Shown one piece after another: positions 10,151 through 22,689 of a stretch of 64,000 nucleotides of DNA. Both the position numbers and the translations under genes were made by a program. Under the pieces are notes generated by a model that saw only the letters and a list, made by a program, of their open reading frames with translations, did not search any database and was not told where the DNA came from. The number at the start of each line of letters is the position of its first letter. Positions within the stretch are counted from its first letter, which is position 1. The stretch lies in the NCBI RefSeq assembly GCF_003814815.1, contig NZ_RKQQ01000006.1:186001-250000 (forward strand), read 5' to 3'. Source of the DNA: Salisediminibacterium halotolerans. Its GTDB lineage: Bacteria > Bacillota > Bacilli > Bacillales > Salisediminibacteriaceae.

Positions 10151-10398
10151 CAGACTGTCGCCGCAGGATTAAGCCGGGATGCTGTGGCATCCTCTCTGTT
10201 TCAAATAGTGCGTTGTCAATATTGTTCTGCAACGTAAGAAAGCCGCGCAGCCGCTCCTCCGACACCTCCGGGAAAGCAAGAGACGAAGATCCGGATTCGG
10301 CGGTCCGAGACCGCCGAAGGCTAGCTGAGTCCTTGCCCCGGGCAAGCGGAGGTTAGCGGCTGCGCGGCTTGCGTCAAAATACGAGTTTGTCTGCAGTC
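10151..10398 (+). repeat. Terminator-associated repeat, copy A (5'-truncated)
   Basis: Fills most of the 307-base gap between the P-II gene and leuD. It lacks the 5' module but has the core (CCGCAGGATTAAGCCGGGAT) and the whole 3' hairpin module. The outer stem AGCCGCGCAGCCGCT (10241-10255) pairs perfectly with AGCGGCTGCGCGGCT (10355-10369). The right end TTTGTCTGCA is a variant of the terminal repeat TTTGTCTACAA. It is homologous to the copies near 22.7, 30.0, 37.8, 52.6 and 54.6 kb. Confidence 0.85.
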
Positions 10399-10429
10399 AA
10401 AGAAGAGCGCCGCGGCGCTCTTCTTTTTT
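10399..10429. terminator. Terminator hairpin between repeat copy A and leuD
   Basis: AAGAAGAGCGCC pairs with GGCGCTCTTCTT, followed by TTTTTT on the plus strand. On the minus strand it lies 5 bases after the leuD stop, so it can also end the ilv-leu transcript. Confidence 0.8.
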
Positions 10430-10433
10430 GTTA

Positions 10434-11021
10434 TTATTCAGCTCGTGACGTCTCAAAGGCTGTAATTTTGTCAGCCATATTGAGCGTAATCGAAATTTCA
10501 TCCCAGCCGTTAATCAGCATTTGCTTTAAGTGATCAGGAATATCAAACGAAGCATCAAAGCCGTCTTCATCATAGACACGCTGGTTTTCAAGATCAACAT
10601 TCAGTTCATAACCGCCGTTTTCACTCTTCGCCACCAGTTCTTCGACTTGTTCTTTTGGCAGGACAACCGGCAAAATGCCGTTTTTTACGCAGTTGTTGTA
10701 AAAGATATCGGCAAAGCTCGGAGCAATGACGACGCGGAAACCGAAGTCCTGAATCGCCCAAGGCGCGTGTTCGCGGGATGATCCGCAGCCGAAGTTCTCG
10801 CCGCTGACCATGATCGAGACATCATTAAATTCCGGACGGTTCAGCGAGAAGTCGCTGCGCGGTTCGTTATTATCGTCAAAACGCCAGTTGAAAAACAAGA
10901 ATTGCCCGAATCCTTGGCGTTCGATCCGTTTTAAAAACTGTTTTGGAATGATTTGGTCAGTATCAATATTCGAACGGTATAACGGATAGACCGTTCCTTT
11001 ATGGTGTTTAATCGGTTCCAT
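10434..11021 (-). CDS. leuD: 3-isopropylmalate dehydratase small subunit
   Basis: 195 residues, the usual LeuD length. With LeuC it isomerises 2-isopropylmalate to 3-isopropylmalate in leucine synthesis. The swivel domain is recognised by GENFGCGSSREHAPWA and by YRSNIDTDQIIPKQFL near the N-terminus. It is the last gene of the ilv-leu operon, 15 bases after leuC, with a GGAGGAGAT-type site upstream. Confidence 0.97.
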   Translation of the reverse strand: MEPIKHHKGTVYPLYRSNIDTDQIIPKQFLKRIERQGFGQFLFFNWRFDDNNEPRSDFSLNRPEFNDVSIMVSGENFGCGSSREHAPWAIQDFGFRVVIAPSFADIFYNNCVKNGILPVVLPKEQVEELVAKSENGGYELNVDLENQRVYDEDGFDASFDIPDHLKQMLINGWDEISITLNMADKITAFETSRAE

Positions 11022-11036
11022 TGTATCTCCTCCGTT

Positions 11037-12458
11037 TTAGACTGGTGCTGGTTCATACGTGCGGATGTCAGTGAAATGGCCGTTAATCGCGGCAATCGCA
11101 GCCATTTCCGGTGCAACAAGATGCGTTCGCGCGCCGTTGCCTTGGCGGCCTTCGAAGTTGCGGTTGGACGTCGAGGCGCAACGTTCACCGGACGGGACGA
11201 TGTCATCGTTCATTGCCAGACACATGCTGCAGCCGGCTTCACGCCATTCAAATCCGGCAGCTTTGAAAATTTCGTCGAGTCCTTCTTTTTCCGCTTCGGT
11301 TTTAACCGATTGCGAGCCGGGCACAACCATCGCGCGGATCCCGTTTTTGACTTGTTGGCCTTCAACAATGCTCGCAGCGCGGCGCAAATCGCTTAAGCGT
11401 GAATTGGTACAGGAGCCGATAAAGACGTGGCCGATTTCGACCGAGGAGATCGGTTCGCCGCCTTTCAGGCCCATGTATTCGAGTGCACGGCCGATTTCTT
11501 CTTTTTCCGCTTCGGTATTGGCATCTTCCGGTGTCGGAATATTGGCGCTGACCGGTATCGACATCGACGGGTTCGTTCCCCACGTGACTTGCGGTTCGAT
11601 TTCCGCTGCGTCAATTTCCAATGTCGTGTCGTACTCAGCACCTTCATCGGTTGCAAGCGACTTCCAGTAGTTGACGGCTTCGTCAAAAGCTTCGCCTTTA
11701 GGGACATGCCGTTTGCCTTCTAAATAATTAAAGGTAGTTTCGTCCGGGCTGATTAAGCCGGCTCGCGCACCGCCTTCAATCGACATGTTGCAAATCGTCA
11801 TCCGTTCTTCCATCGTCAAGTTGCGGATCGCTTCGCCGGTGTACTCGACGACGTGACCGTTGCCGAAATTGACACCGAATTTGCCGATGATGGCTAAAAT
11901 TAAGTCTTTCGATGTGACAGCCGGGCTTAACTGACCGTTAACTTTCACATTCATCGTACGCGGCTTGGCCTGCCAAAGCGTTTGCGTTGAGAGAACGTGC
12001 TCGACTTCACTCGTGCCGATGCCAAAAGCCAAGGCTCCGAATGCACCGTGTGTCGCGGTGTGGCTGTCGCCGCAAACGATTGTTTTTCCGGGCTGTGTCA
12101 AACCCATTTCCGGGCCGATCACGTGGACGATCCCTTGATCAGGATGATCGATGCCGGCCAGAGGAATGTCGAATTCTTCACAGTTATTTTCCAGTGTATC
12201 CATTTGCTTTTTCGAAACTTCATCGTAAATCAAGTGCCGCGCGACTGTCGGGACATTGTGGTCCATCGTCGCATACGTGCGGTCCGGCCGGCGGACGGAT
12301 CGGTTCTTCATCCGCAGGCCTTCAAACGCTTGCGGCGACGTCACTTCATGAATGAGGTGCAGATCGATATAGAGGAGGTCCGGTTTATCTGTTTCTTCAT
12401 GAACGACGTGTTCGTCCCAAATTTTTTCGATAATCGTTTTTCGGTTGTTATCACTCAT
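11037..12458 (-). CDS. leuC: 3-isopropylmalate dehydratase large subunit
   Basis: 473-residue aconitase-family subunit that carries the 4Fe-4S cluster. The cluster-binding cysteines lie in SCTNSR and in CSMC further downstream, and the substrate region [14 protein letters not shown] is clear. It works with LeuD. The ATG follows AAAGGTG at 7 bases. Several long plus-strand open frames opposite this gene are shadows of its codon bias. Confidence 0.97.
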   Translation of the reverse strand: MSDNNRKTIIEKIWDEHVVHEETDKPDLLYIDLHLIHEVTSPQAFEGLRMKNRSVRRPDRTYATMDHNVPTVARHLIYDEVSKKQMDTLENNCEEFDIPLAGIDHPDQGIVHVIGPEMGLTQPGKTIVCGDSHTATHGAFGALAFGIGTSEVEHVLSTQTLWQAKPRTMNVKVNGQLSPAVTSKDLILAIIGKFGVNFGNGHVVEYTGEAIRNLTMEERMTICNMSIEGGARAGLISPDETTFNYLEGKRHVPKGEAFDEAVNYWKSLATDEGAEYDTTLEIDAAEIEPQVTWGTNPSMSIPVSANIPTPEDANTEAEKEEIGRALEYMGLKGGEPISSVEIGHVFIGSCTNSRLSDLRRAASIVEGQQVKNGIRAMVVPGSQSVKTEAEKEGLDEIFKAAGFEWREAGCSMCLAMNDDIVPSGERCASTSNRNFEGRQGNGARTHLVAPEMAAIAAINGHFTDIRTYEPAPV

Positions 12459-12492
12459 CGTGTTTCACCTTTCCCTTCGTTCTAATCACTTA

Positions 12493-13599
12493 TTATGCGT
12501 AACAGGACTTAATGCTTTCGGTTGCTGAATGGTCTTCGATCATTTCAATCACATAATCCGTGATTTCTTTTGTGCCGACTTTTTGGCCGTTTTTCACGTT
12601 TAAATCACCGGTGTGATAGCCTTGTTTTAAGACGCTGTCGACAGCTTTCTCGATCGTCTCCGCTTCTTTTTGCATCGCAAAAGAATAGCGAAGCATCATT
12701 GCTGCCGAGAGAATCGTCGCAAACGGATTGGCCAATCCTTGGCCGGCAATGTCAGGTGCAGAACCGTGAACGGGTTCATAGAGACCGAAGCCGTCTTCAC
12801 GCAGGCTTGCAGAAGGGAGCATGCCGAGCGACCCGGTCAGAACAGACGCTTCATCGCTTAAAATATCGCCAAACATGTTTTCTGTCACAATCACATCAAA
12901 ATCTGTCGGGGCGGTAATCAGCTTCATCGCTGCTGCGTCGACGAGCATGTGTTCCACTGTGACGTCAGTGTATTCGGGAGCAATTTCATTCACGACTTCA
13001 CGCCACATTTTGCTTGATTCGAGAACATTCGCTTTATCAACCGATGTTAACTGTTTGCGCCGCACGCTCGCGGCTTCGAAACCTTTGCGGACGATCCGTT
13101 CAATTTCCGATCGTTCATAAGCGAGCGTATCGACGACAGAGGTACCGTCATTGCGGCGTTCGCTCGGTGTGCCGAAGTACAGTCCGCCCGTCAACTCACG
13201 GACGATAAGCAAATCGCTGTCGTTGACGACTTCATGTTTTAACGGCGAGGCATGCAACAGCTCGGCAAATCCTTGAACCGGCCGCAAGTTTGCGAAAAGC
13301 CCAAGCGATTTGCGAATGCCGAGCAGGCCTTTTTCCGGACGAAGGTGTGACGGGTTTTCATCCCATTTCGGTCCGCCGACAGCGCCTAACAGAACAGCAT
13401 CACTGGCATGACAAGCCGTTTCCGTCGCTTCTGGAAGCGGTGTGCCGAACTCATCGATCGCTGCGCCGCCGATCGCTTCCGTTTGATACGTGAAGGTGTG
13501 ATTAAATTGATGAGCGACAGCGTCTAAGACACGCTGCGCTGAAGCGGTGACTTCTTCACCGATCCCGTCGCCGGGCAGGAGAACAATGTTTTTTTTCAT
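12493..13599 (-). CDS. leuB: 3-isopropylmalate dehydrogenase
   Basis: NAD-dependent oxidative decarboxylation of 3-isopropylmalate in leucine synthesis. Family motifs include [10 protein letters not shown] at the N-terminus, GAVGGPKWD and [16 protein letters not shown] use the ATG at 13599 because GAAAGGTG lies about 9 bases upstream; an in-frame GTG at 13611 overlaps that site. This gives 368 residues, close to B. subtilis LeuB (365). Confidence 0.96.
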   Translation of the reverse strand: MKKNIVLLPGDGIGEEVTASAQRVLDAVAHQFNHTFTYQTEAIGGAAIDEFGTPLPEATETACHASDAVLLGAVGGPKWDENPSHLRPEKGLLGIRKSLGLFANLRPVQGFAELLHASPLKHEVVNDSDLLIVRELTGGLYFGTPSERRNDGTSVVDTLAYERSEIERIVRKGFEAASVRRKQLTSVDKANVLESSKMWREVVNEIAPEYTDVTVEHMLVDAAAMKLITAPTDFDVIVTENMFGDILSDEASVLTGSLGMLPSASLREDGFGLYEPVHGSAPDIAGQGLANPFATILSAAMMLRYSFAMQKEAETIEKAVDSVLKQGYHTGDLNVKNGQKVGTKEITDYVIEMIEDHSATESIKSCYA

Positions 13600-13637
13600 A
13601 TACGAAAACACCTTTCAAAAAGAGATGATAAGAGAAA

Positions 13638-13663
13638 GGACGAACCGGAAATACCGGCCGTCC
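13638..13663 (-). other. Intercistronic hairpin between leuA and leuB
   Basis: GGACGAACCGG pairs with CCGGCCGTCC around a short loop (13638-13663), in the 74-base gap after the leuA stop. There is no T-run, so it is not a simple terminator. Such hairpins can mark mRNA processing or differential stability in polycistronic mRNA; that role is inferred. Confidence 0.45.
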
Positions 13664-13673
13664 GGGTGAGAAC

Positions 13674-16794
<3,121 letters not shown>

Positions 16795-16798
<4 letters not shown>

Positions 16799-18516
16799 GG
16801 TTTCACCCCAATCATTTCATGAATCCCTTTGCCGGGTGCAATCATCGGGTAGACGTTCTCTTGCTGCAGGACACGGCAATCAATGACAGCAGGCTGATCA
16901 TCGGCAAGAATCTCCGGCATCGTTTCATTGAACTCTTGCTGTGATTCGATTTTGAAGCCGCGGATGCTGTAACTTTCAGCCAGCTTGATAAAATCCGGCT
17001 GGGTGCCGATCAGTGATTCTGAATAACGCTCTTCGTAAAAGGATTCTTGCCACTGCCGGACCATCCCGAGCGCTGCGTTATTGACAATGATGACTTTCAC
17101 CGGAATTTGTCTTTCTTGCAGCAAAGACAGCTCCTGCAGCGTCATTTGAAATCCGCCGTCGCCGACAACAGCAAGAACCGTATCCTCGGGTGCGGCCAAC
17201 TGTGCGCCGATCGCAGCCGGAAAGCCAAAGCCCATCGTTCCGAGTCCGCCTGATGTGACCCAGCGGTTCGGCCGGTTGAACTGATAATATTGCGCGGCCC
17301 ACATCTGATGCTGGCCGACGTCGGTTGTCACGATCGCATCGCCTTTCGTCGCATGATAAATCGACTCAATCAGCCATTGCGGAATCATCTCTTCGTCGTG
17401 ATCGTTATACCAAAGCGGATATTCCGCCATATTCTCCCGCAAGTGTGTCATCCATTCATCGTGTTCCGGACCTTCTGTCATTTGTCGGAGAAGTTCTTCA
17501 AGCGCCGCTTTGGAATCGGAAACGATCGGGATGTCTGTCGGCACGTTTTTGCCGATTTCAGCCGGGTCAATGTCGATGTGTGCGATTTTCGCTTCAGGGG
17601 CAAAATGCTGCAAATTGCCGGTTAAGCGGTCATCGAATCGTGCCCCGATGTTGACGAGCAAGTCGCAGTCGGCAATCGCCATATTGGCTGTATACGTGCC
17701 GTGCATTCCTGCCATTCCGAGAAACAGTTCATGCTGACCCGGAAAAGCGCCGAGGCCCAAGAGCGTTGACGTGACCGGCAAGGAATATTGTTCAGCTAAC
17801 GACGTGATTTCTTCGGAAGCTTGACCGTGGATAATGCCGGCTCCGGTAAGAACAACGGGCTTCTTCGCTTGTTTGATGGCATCAGCAAGCTTTTTGATCT
17901 GCAGCGGGTTCGGTTTGATGGTCGGCTGATAGCCTTTCAAATCAAATGTTTTCGGGCCTTTCTCTTCGCAGATACCGGCTGAAATGTCTTTTGGAATGTC
18001 GACAACAACTGGACCCGGCCGGCCGGTCGAAGCGATATGAAACGCCTCGTTAATAATCCGCGGAATTTCATAGCTTGATTGCACTTGATAGTTGTGTTTC
18101 GTAATCGGGGTAGTGATGCCCATCACATCTGCTTCCTGAAAAGCGTCCGTTCCGGTTACAGCGGTGGCAACTTGGCCGGTAATGACGACGAGCGGAAGGG
18201 AATCCATCATCGCGTCGGCAATTCCTGTAACAAGGTTTGTTGCGCCGGGGCCGCTCGTACCGATCACCACTCCGGGCCGTCCGGATACTCTTGCGTATCC
18301 TTCCGCGGCATGAATCGCTCCTTGTTCATGACGGGGGAGGATATGGTCAAAATCCCCGTCAGAACGGTATAAAGCATCGTAGATCGGAAGGACCGCACCG
18401 CCGGGATAGCCGAATATTTTATCAACGTTTTGCTCGACAATCGACTCAACCAACACATCAGCACCTGTTTGAACGGTTTGTTTGGCCTGCGTTTGCGGCT
18501 TCGTTTCTGTTTTCAT
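16795..18516 (-). CDS. ilvB: Acetolactate synthase large catalytic subunit
   Basis: Thiamine diphosphate enzyme of 573 residues. The catalytic glutamate is in [16 protein letters not shown] near residue 62, and the ThDP/Mg motif runs from VVGDGGFQM to VNN near residue 450. It makes acetolactate and acetohydroxybutyrate, the first common step to valine, leucine and isoleucine. The start follows AGGAGGGATC. It is the first gene after the T-box leader. Confidence 0.97.
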
Positions 18517-18574
18517 CTATGATCCCTCCTGATTATCCGCTCAATTTGTTGAGCATTGTGCATTTCTGTCAAAG

Positions 18575-18880
18575 AAAAAAAAGCCTCTTCTCCTCGCAGT
18601 GATTTGGATTAAACCACTGACGGGGAGAAAAGGCTTTGCTTTTCACGGTACCACCCGGATTTAACCGCCCTTCGCAAGACGGTCCTCATGAAGCTGCTCT
18701 GTGCGGCTTCTTTTGGTAACGGGTCGTTACGGACCCGGCTTTGCCTACTGAGAAGATCTTTTCAGCAAAACACTCAGGGAAGATGTCGGATGAAGGTGCA
18801 GTGCCGGTTTCCAGCAGTACCGGCTCTCTGTAACAGCATAATCTAAATCCTTTTATCCCATCATCGTTTTAGACTTATAA
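18575..18880 (-). promoter_or_regulatory. T-box leader of the ilv-leu operon
   Basis: On the minus strand a leader of about 300 bases contains the AGAGAG motif with an adjoining GCCGGT...ACCGGC hairpin, and the T-box itself, GGGTGGTACCGTG (within 18643-18662). It ends in a terminator whose arms are AAGCCTTTTCTCC and GGAGAAGAGGCTT followed by eight T. Uncharged tRNA would stabilise the competing antiterminator and permit ilvB transcription. A leucine-class specifier would be expected, but I could not fix it: CTT and ATC triplets both occur in the plausible loop. The leader begins immediately after the ilvE stop. Confidence 0.9.
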
Positions 18881-18887
18881 TTTCGAA

Positions 18888-19796
18888 TTAACTGACAATT
18901 GCTCTCTGTGATTTCGAATCATAACATTGTACACCGTCAGATGCAACTACTTTGCGGAAAGAATCGAGTAAATGATCGGTAATTTCACCAGGCTTACCGT
19001 CATTGATTTTCCGTCCGTCAGCTTCAACTACGGCAATCACTTCAACAGCCGTTCCGGTGAGAAAAACCTCATCGGCAACATACACATCGTGACGCGTAAA
19101 CGGCGTTTCTTCGACGGTATATCCTTCTTTTTTCGCCAAGTCAATAATGGCGTTGCGGGTAATCCCTTCAAGCGCCCCTAAGTAGACCGGCGGTGTCATG
19201 ATTTTGCCGTTTTTGACGATGAAAATATTATCCGCTGAGCCTTCGGTGACATAACCTTGATCGTTCAGCATCAGCGCTTCATCGACACCGGCTTGATTCG
19301 CTTCCAGTTTAACGAGAATATTGTTTAAATAGTTTAATGATTTGACTTGCGGACTGAGTACATCCGGCCGGTTTCGCCGGCTCGCTACCGATCCGATTCT
19401 TAAGCCGCGCTGATAAAGTTCTTTCGGAAACAAAGCCAGCGACTCAGCAATAACAATGATTTGCGGTGTTGAACAAGAAGAAGGATCAAGTCCTAAATTG
19501 CCGGGACCGCGTGAGATGACTACGCGAATGTAAGCAGAAGTCAATTCATTCTTTTTGACTGTATCGACAATAATCTGCTGCATTTCCTCCTTGCCGTACG
19601 GTATGTCCAACATGATGGACTGTGCAGATTGATAAAGCCGCTCCAGATGCTCGTCGAGTTTGAAAACATTGCCTTCGTAAACGCGAATGCCTTCAAACAC
19701 GCCGTCTCCGTATAAAAATCCGTGATCAAAAACGGAAACAACCGCATCCTCTTTGCGGACGAAAGATCCGCCGAGAAAAATCCATTGACTGCTCAC
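18888..19796 (-). CDS. ilvE: Branched-chain amino acid aminotransferase
   Basis: Fold type IV PLP enzyme of 302 residues that carries out the last transamination to leucine, isoleucine and valine. GVFEGIRVYEG near the N-terminus, the PLP lysine in QVKSLNYLNN and the GYVTEGSADNIF motif are diagnostic. It lies upstream of the T-box leader, so it escapes that attenuator and needs its own promoter; a CodY-like box lies about 200 bases upstream. The start follows AAAGGAGTTGGGTCG. Confidence 0.95.
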   Translation of the reverse strand: MSSQWIFLGGSFVRKEDAVVSVFDHGFLYGDGVFEGIRVYEGNVFKLDEHLERLYQSAQSIMLDIPYGKEEMQQIIVDTVKKNELTSAYIRVVISRGPGNLGLDPSSCSTPQIIVIAESLALFPKELYQRGLRIGSVASRRNRPDVLSPQVKSLNYLNNILVKLEANQAGVDEALMLNDQGYVTEGSADNIFIVKNGKIMTPPVYLGALEGITRNAIIDLAKKEGYTVEETPFTRHDVYVADEVFLTGTAVEVIAVVEADGRKINDGKPGEITDHLLDSFRKVVASDGVQCYDSKSQRAIVS

Positions 19797-19996
19797 ATCG
19801 ACCCAACTCCTTTCTGTAAATAATTTTTTGCTCTTGGAGGAAAGACATTTGTCCGTCGCTCGTAAAATTAATGTTGATGGTTATACTACAACCAACGAGC
19901 CGTAAAATCAACAGCCGATTGTTAAAAATTCTAACAAATCTGAACTGTTACACTTTTTGATAACGTTAACATCACTGCGGTTGTAAGGTAAGAGTG

Positions 19997-20011
19997 AATT
20001 TTCAGAATAAA
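19997..20011 (-). promoter_or_regulatory. Possible CodY box upstream of ilvE
   Basis: AATTTTCAGAATAAA matches the CodY consensus AATTTTCWGAAAATT at 12 of 15 positions. CodY represses branched-chain amino acid genes when isoleucine and GTP are high, so the position fits. In the 289-base gap between pgeF and ilvE I otherwise see only AT-rich sequence, the pgeF terminator and a cre-like site. Confidence 0.45.
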
Positions 20012-20023
20012 TTATTAATTTTT

Positions 20024-20038
20024 GTGAAGCGCTTTCAA
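20024..20038. promoter_or_regulatory. Cre-like palindrome
   Basis: TGAAGCGCTTTCA resembles the CcpA site consensus TGNAANCGNTNNCA but is one base short in one half. It lies upstream of ilvE, just after the pgeF terminator. Weak support. Confidence 0.25.
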
Positions 20039-20045
20039 AAAGCTG

Positions 20046-20078
20046 ATAAAAAACTGGTACAATGACTGTGTACCAGTT
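20046..20078 (-). terminator. Terminator after pgeF
   Basis: Perfect 10-base stem AACTGGTACA / TGTACCAGTT (20052-20078) followed on the minus strand by TTTTTTAT. It lies 8 bases past the pgeF stop. Confidence 0.9.
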
Positions 20079-20085
20079 CAAACGC

Positions 20086-20898
20086 TTATTCTTGATAAAT
20101 CCAAGCGGCCATTCTCCCGGTTTCGCTGCCGTCCCGGCGGTGGGAAAAAAATAAGTCGCTGCGGCATTTTGTGCAATAAGCCGATGTATCAATGTGCTCA
20201 GGGGAAATACCGTGTTTCACTAACAAATGAAAGTTCAACGATTTCAAATCAAGTATGAATCTCTCGTTCGGCTGTTTTTCGTAGACAGATGCTGAAATAT
20301 CAAGTTCTGTCATGACTTCGTCCACGTGGCGGATCACATTTTCATCAACTTCATAACAGCAGCTGCTGATCGCGGGGCCGATTAAGACATGGATATCTTC
20401 AAACGGAATCTGTTCATACTCCGTCCAAAGCTGAACCATTTTCCCGCTGATGTTTTTAACAGTGCCTTGCCATCCTGCGTGAGCAACACCTACGATACCC
20501 GATGACGGGGCAGAAAAATAAACAGGCACGCAATCGGCAAACAGAAGGCTTAACACGACACCTGTTTCTTTCGTATAAAGCCCGTCAGTCGCTCGGACTC
20601 TTGTAGCTAAGTCTTCGCCGCCCATCCCTTTCATTGCAGAATGAACCTTGACAATTTGGTCGCTGTGCGTCTGCTCTGCCCAAACCCAGTCAGATAAGGG
20701 GATACCGATGTTCGAAGCGAATTTGCGTCTGTTCGCGACCACATCTTCGGGGGTGTCATCGACATGCATGCCGAGGTTATTTGCGTCGTAAGGCGGACGG
20801 CTGAAGCCGTTAAGCTTAGTGGAAAAACCGGCAGAAACGTGATCACAAACGTTTATCTTCAGCTGCTGATCAGTGTTCAATTTTAACGGTTCACTCAT
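20086..20898 (-). CDS. pgeF: Peptidoglycan editing factor / purine nucleoside phosphorylase (YlmD family)
   Basis: DUF152 multi-copper-like family, 270 residues. Metal and active-site segments are ADCVPVYF and VAHAGWQGTVKNISG, with GPAISSCCYEV further on. Family members act as purine nucleoside phosphorylase or adenosine deaminase, and in E. coli YfiH edits peptidoglycan precursors; I cannot tell which applies. The ATG at 20898 with GGAGG at 8 bases is chosen over an upstream in-frame ATG. It overlaps the preceding small gene by 8 bases. In B. subtilis ylmD lies by sigE-sigG, so this location is different. Confidence 0.88.
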   Translation of the reverse strand: MSEPLKLNTDQQLKINVCDHVSAGFSTKLNGFSRPPYDANNLGMHVDDTPEDVVANRRKFASNIGIPLSDWVWAEQTHSDQIVKVHSAMKGMGGEDLATRVRATDGLYTKETGVVLSLLFADCVPVYFSAPSSGIVGVAHAGWQGTVKNISGKMVQLWTEYEQIPFEDIHVLIGPAISSCCYEVDENVIRHVDEVMTELDISASVYEKQPNERFILDLKSLNFHLLVKHGISPEHIDTSAYCTKCRSDLFFSHRRDGSETGRMAAWIYQE

Positions 20899-21115
20899 TG
20901 TTTCGTCCTCCATTTGAACGGTCGTTTTCTTTATCGGTGCGGGGCGGAGCATACATTTCAAAGGATTCCGGTTCAGCTTTGGCCTCCTGCTTTCGTTTAC
21001 TTCGCTTTTTTAACCGGTAGACGGTAATGGAGGCAGCGATAAAAACGAGAGTCATTGCGAGATATGCATAGCCCATGCCAGGATCGCCTGGGTCGGGGAC
21101 GTAAAAAATATCCAT
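20891..21115 (-). CDS. Small single-span membrane protein upstream of pgeF
   Basis: 74 residues with one hydrophobic segment (YAYLAMTLVFIAASITVY, about residues 15-32) followed by a basic stretch (RLKKRSKRKQ) and an acidic, polar tail. The basic residues after the span suggest the tail is cytoplasmic. Start chosen at MDIFYVPDPGD, with AAAGGTCGTG upstream. The stop lies within the pgeF start region (8-base overlap), implying translational coupling and perhaps a linked role. No family recognised. Confidence 0.6.
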   Translation of the reverse strand: MDIFYVPDPGDPGMGYAYLAMTLVFIAASITVYRLKKRSKRKQEAKAEPESFEMYAPPRTDKENDRSNGGRNNE

Positions 21116-21367
21116 TGTCTTCACGACCTTTCTAAGGAATTCAGACACCAATATTTTATCAGATATCGCTTATGTTCACTTACTATTTGCCCGGATAAAA
21201 ATAATTTCATGACAAGCATGTTCATAAGCGTTTGCCAGAGCTCATAGGCTGGTTGGGCTGTATTGTAAAAAAATTCGTTTTTCTTTCTTGGCAAAAAGGC
21301 AGTACAATAAAATGGAGTCAGGATATTTAAAGGGAATGTAAAAATACGAAATAAAGGAGGCGAGCAC

Positions 21368-21682
21368 TTGGAAGTCATTGCGAAGCATCCATATTATAAA
21401 GTTCAACGAGAAGTAAACGTGATCGAACAAAAAAATGTCGAGTACGAGCGTATGCTTGTGCTGTATGAAGATAAGCTGGTCACGCAGCACCGTGAATTTT
21501 CGGCAGAGCATATTTTTGACATGTCTTACCGGGAATTATCCGGCGGTGAAGGGATGCTTTATGTACACACGAGTAAAGGTGTTTTCTCATACAACGTTAA
21601 ATCTGATCCGTCAGAGTTTATTCAAGCGTTTAAACAATTAGAAAAACGAATACTTGAGCGTAAAAAAAGGGAAAATAGATAG
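21368..21682 (+). CDS. Hypothetical protein with possible PH-like fold
   Basis: 104 residues starting at TTG, 7 bases after a strong AAAGGAGG; no competing ATG has such a site. The predicted strand-rich middle (RMLVLYEDKLVTQHREF, MLYVHTSKGVFSYNV) and a C-terminal helix rich in Lys, Arg and Glu resemble bacterial PH-like proteins, but I do not recognise a named family. It lies 16 bases before an aldo/keto reductase gene and is probably cotranscribed with it. Confidence 0.65.
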   Translation: MEVIAKHPYYKVQREVNVIEQKNVEYERMLVLYEDKLVTQHREFSAEHIFDMSYRELSGGEGMLYVHTSKGVFSYNVKSDPSEFIQAFKQLEKRILERKKRENR

Positions 21683-21698
21683 ATAAGGAGATGAGGTT

Positions 21699-22682
21699 AT
21701 GAATTATCGGAAACTGGGAAGCACGGATTTAACGATCAGCGAGTTAAGCTTCGGAACTTGGGCGATTGGCGGTGCTTGGGGAAGCACAAATGACACAGAG
21801 GCTCTCAAGGGACTTGAGACGGCGATCGATAAAGGGGTAAACTTCTTTGATACAGCGGATGTTTATGGTGATGGCCATGCAGAAAAGCTGATAGGCCGGA
21901 AAGCAAAGGAGCGGCAAGAAGAAATCTATATAGCGAGCAAGTTCGGCCGGGGACTTGATTTTACAGATCCGGATACTTACAAAGAAAAACAAGTTCGCTC
22001 TTTTCTCGATCGGACATTGAAAAACATCGGCCGAGATACGTTGGATTTGTATCAAATTCATTGCCCGCCGATGAAAATCATTCAAGACGGCGAAATATTC
22101 AGTGTGCTTGAAAAATTGCAAAAAGAAGGAAAGATTCGATACAGCGGCGTGAGCGTCGAATCGACGGAAGAGGGCTTGGAAGCTCTTAAATACTCGAATG
22201 TGAAGGCGCTGCAAGTCATATTTAATTTATTCAGGCAGAAACCGGTGGATGAATTGTTCCCGAAAGCGATCGACCAAGGAGTCGGGATATTGGCGAGAGT
22301 ACCCCTGGCAAGCGGTCTGCTGACAGGAAAATTTCAACCATCACAGGCCTTTGCTGCTGATGATCACCGCAATTTTAATCGGGATGGAGCAGCCTTCAAT
22401 GTCGGTGAAACATTTGCCGGACTTCCTTTTGAAACAGGGGTGGACTTAAGCCAAGATATTGAATGGATTAAAGATAATCGCGAAACGATGGCTGCTGCCG
22501 CTTTGAAGTGGATTTTAGAGCATGACGCAATTTCAGCCGTTATCCCGGGATTTAAAACAGCGAAGCAAGTAGAAGATAATTTAAAAGCGATTGATGTACC
22601 CGGATTCAGCCAAACTGAAATGGAGCAATTAAAATCGTTTTATGATGAGCGTGTCCATGCTCATATACGCGGCTCGTATTAA
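21699..22682 (+). CDS. Aldo/keto reductase
   Basis: 327-residue TIM-barrel NADPH oxidoreductase. The catalytic Asp and Tyr are in FFDTADVYGDGHAE, Lys in YIASKFG and His in YQIHCPP, so the tetrad is complete. The C-terminal AAAALKWILEHDAISAVIPG is the cofactor-binding segment. It is closest in style to the IolS/YhdN/YqkF group of B. subtilis; substrate unknown. AAGGAGATGAGG precedes the start. Confidence 0.9.
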   Translation: MNYRKLGSTDLTISELSFGTWAIGGAWGSTNDTEALKGLETAIDKGVNFFDTADVYGDGHAEKLIGRKAKERQEEIYIASKFGRGLDFTDPDTYKEKQVRSFLDRTLKNIGRDTLDLYQIHCPPMKIIQDGEIFSVLEKLQKEGKIRYSGVSVESTEEGLEALKYSNVKALQVIFNLFRQKPVDELFPKAIDQGVGILARVPLASGLLTGKFQPSQAFAADDHRNFNRDGAAFNVGETFAGLPFETGVDLSQDIEWIKDNRETMAAAALKWILEHDAISAVIPGFKTAKQVEDNLKAIDVPGFSQTEMEQLKSFYDERVHAHIRGSY

Positions 22683-22689
22683 AACGAAA

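Noticed and set aside
11059-11670. 203-residue plus-strand frame opposite leuC
   Set aside because: Shadow of leuC; no ribosome binding site and no recognisable domain.
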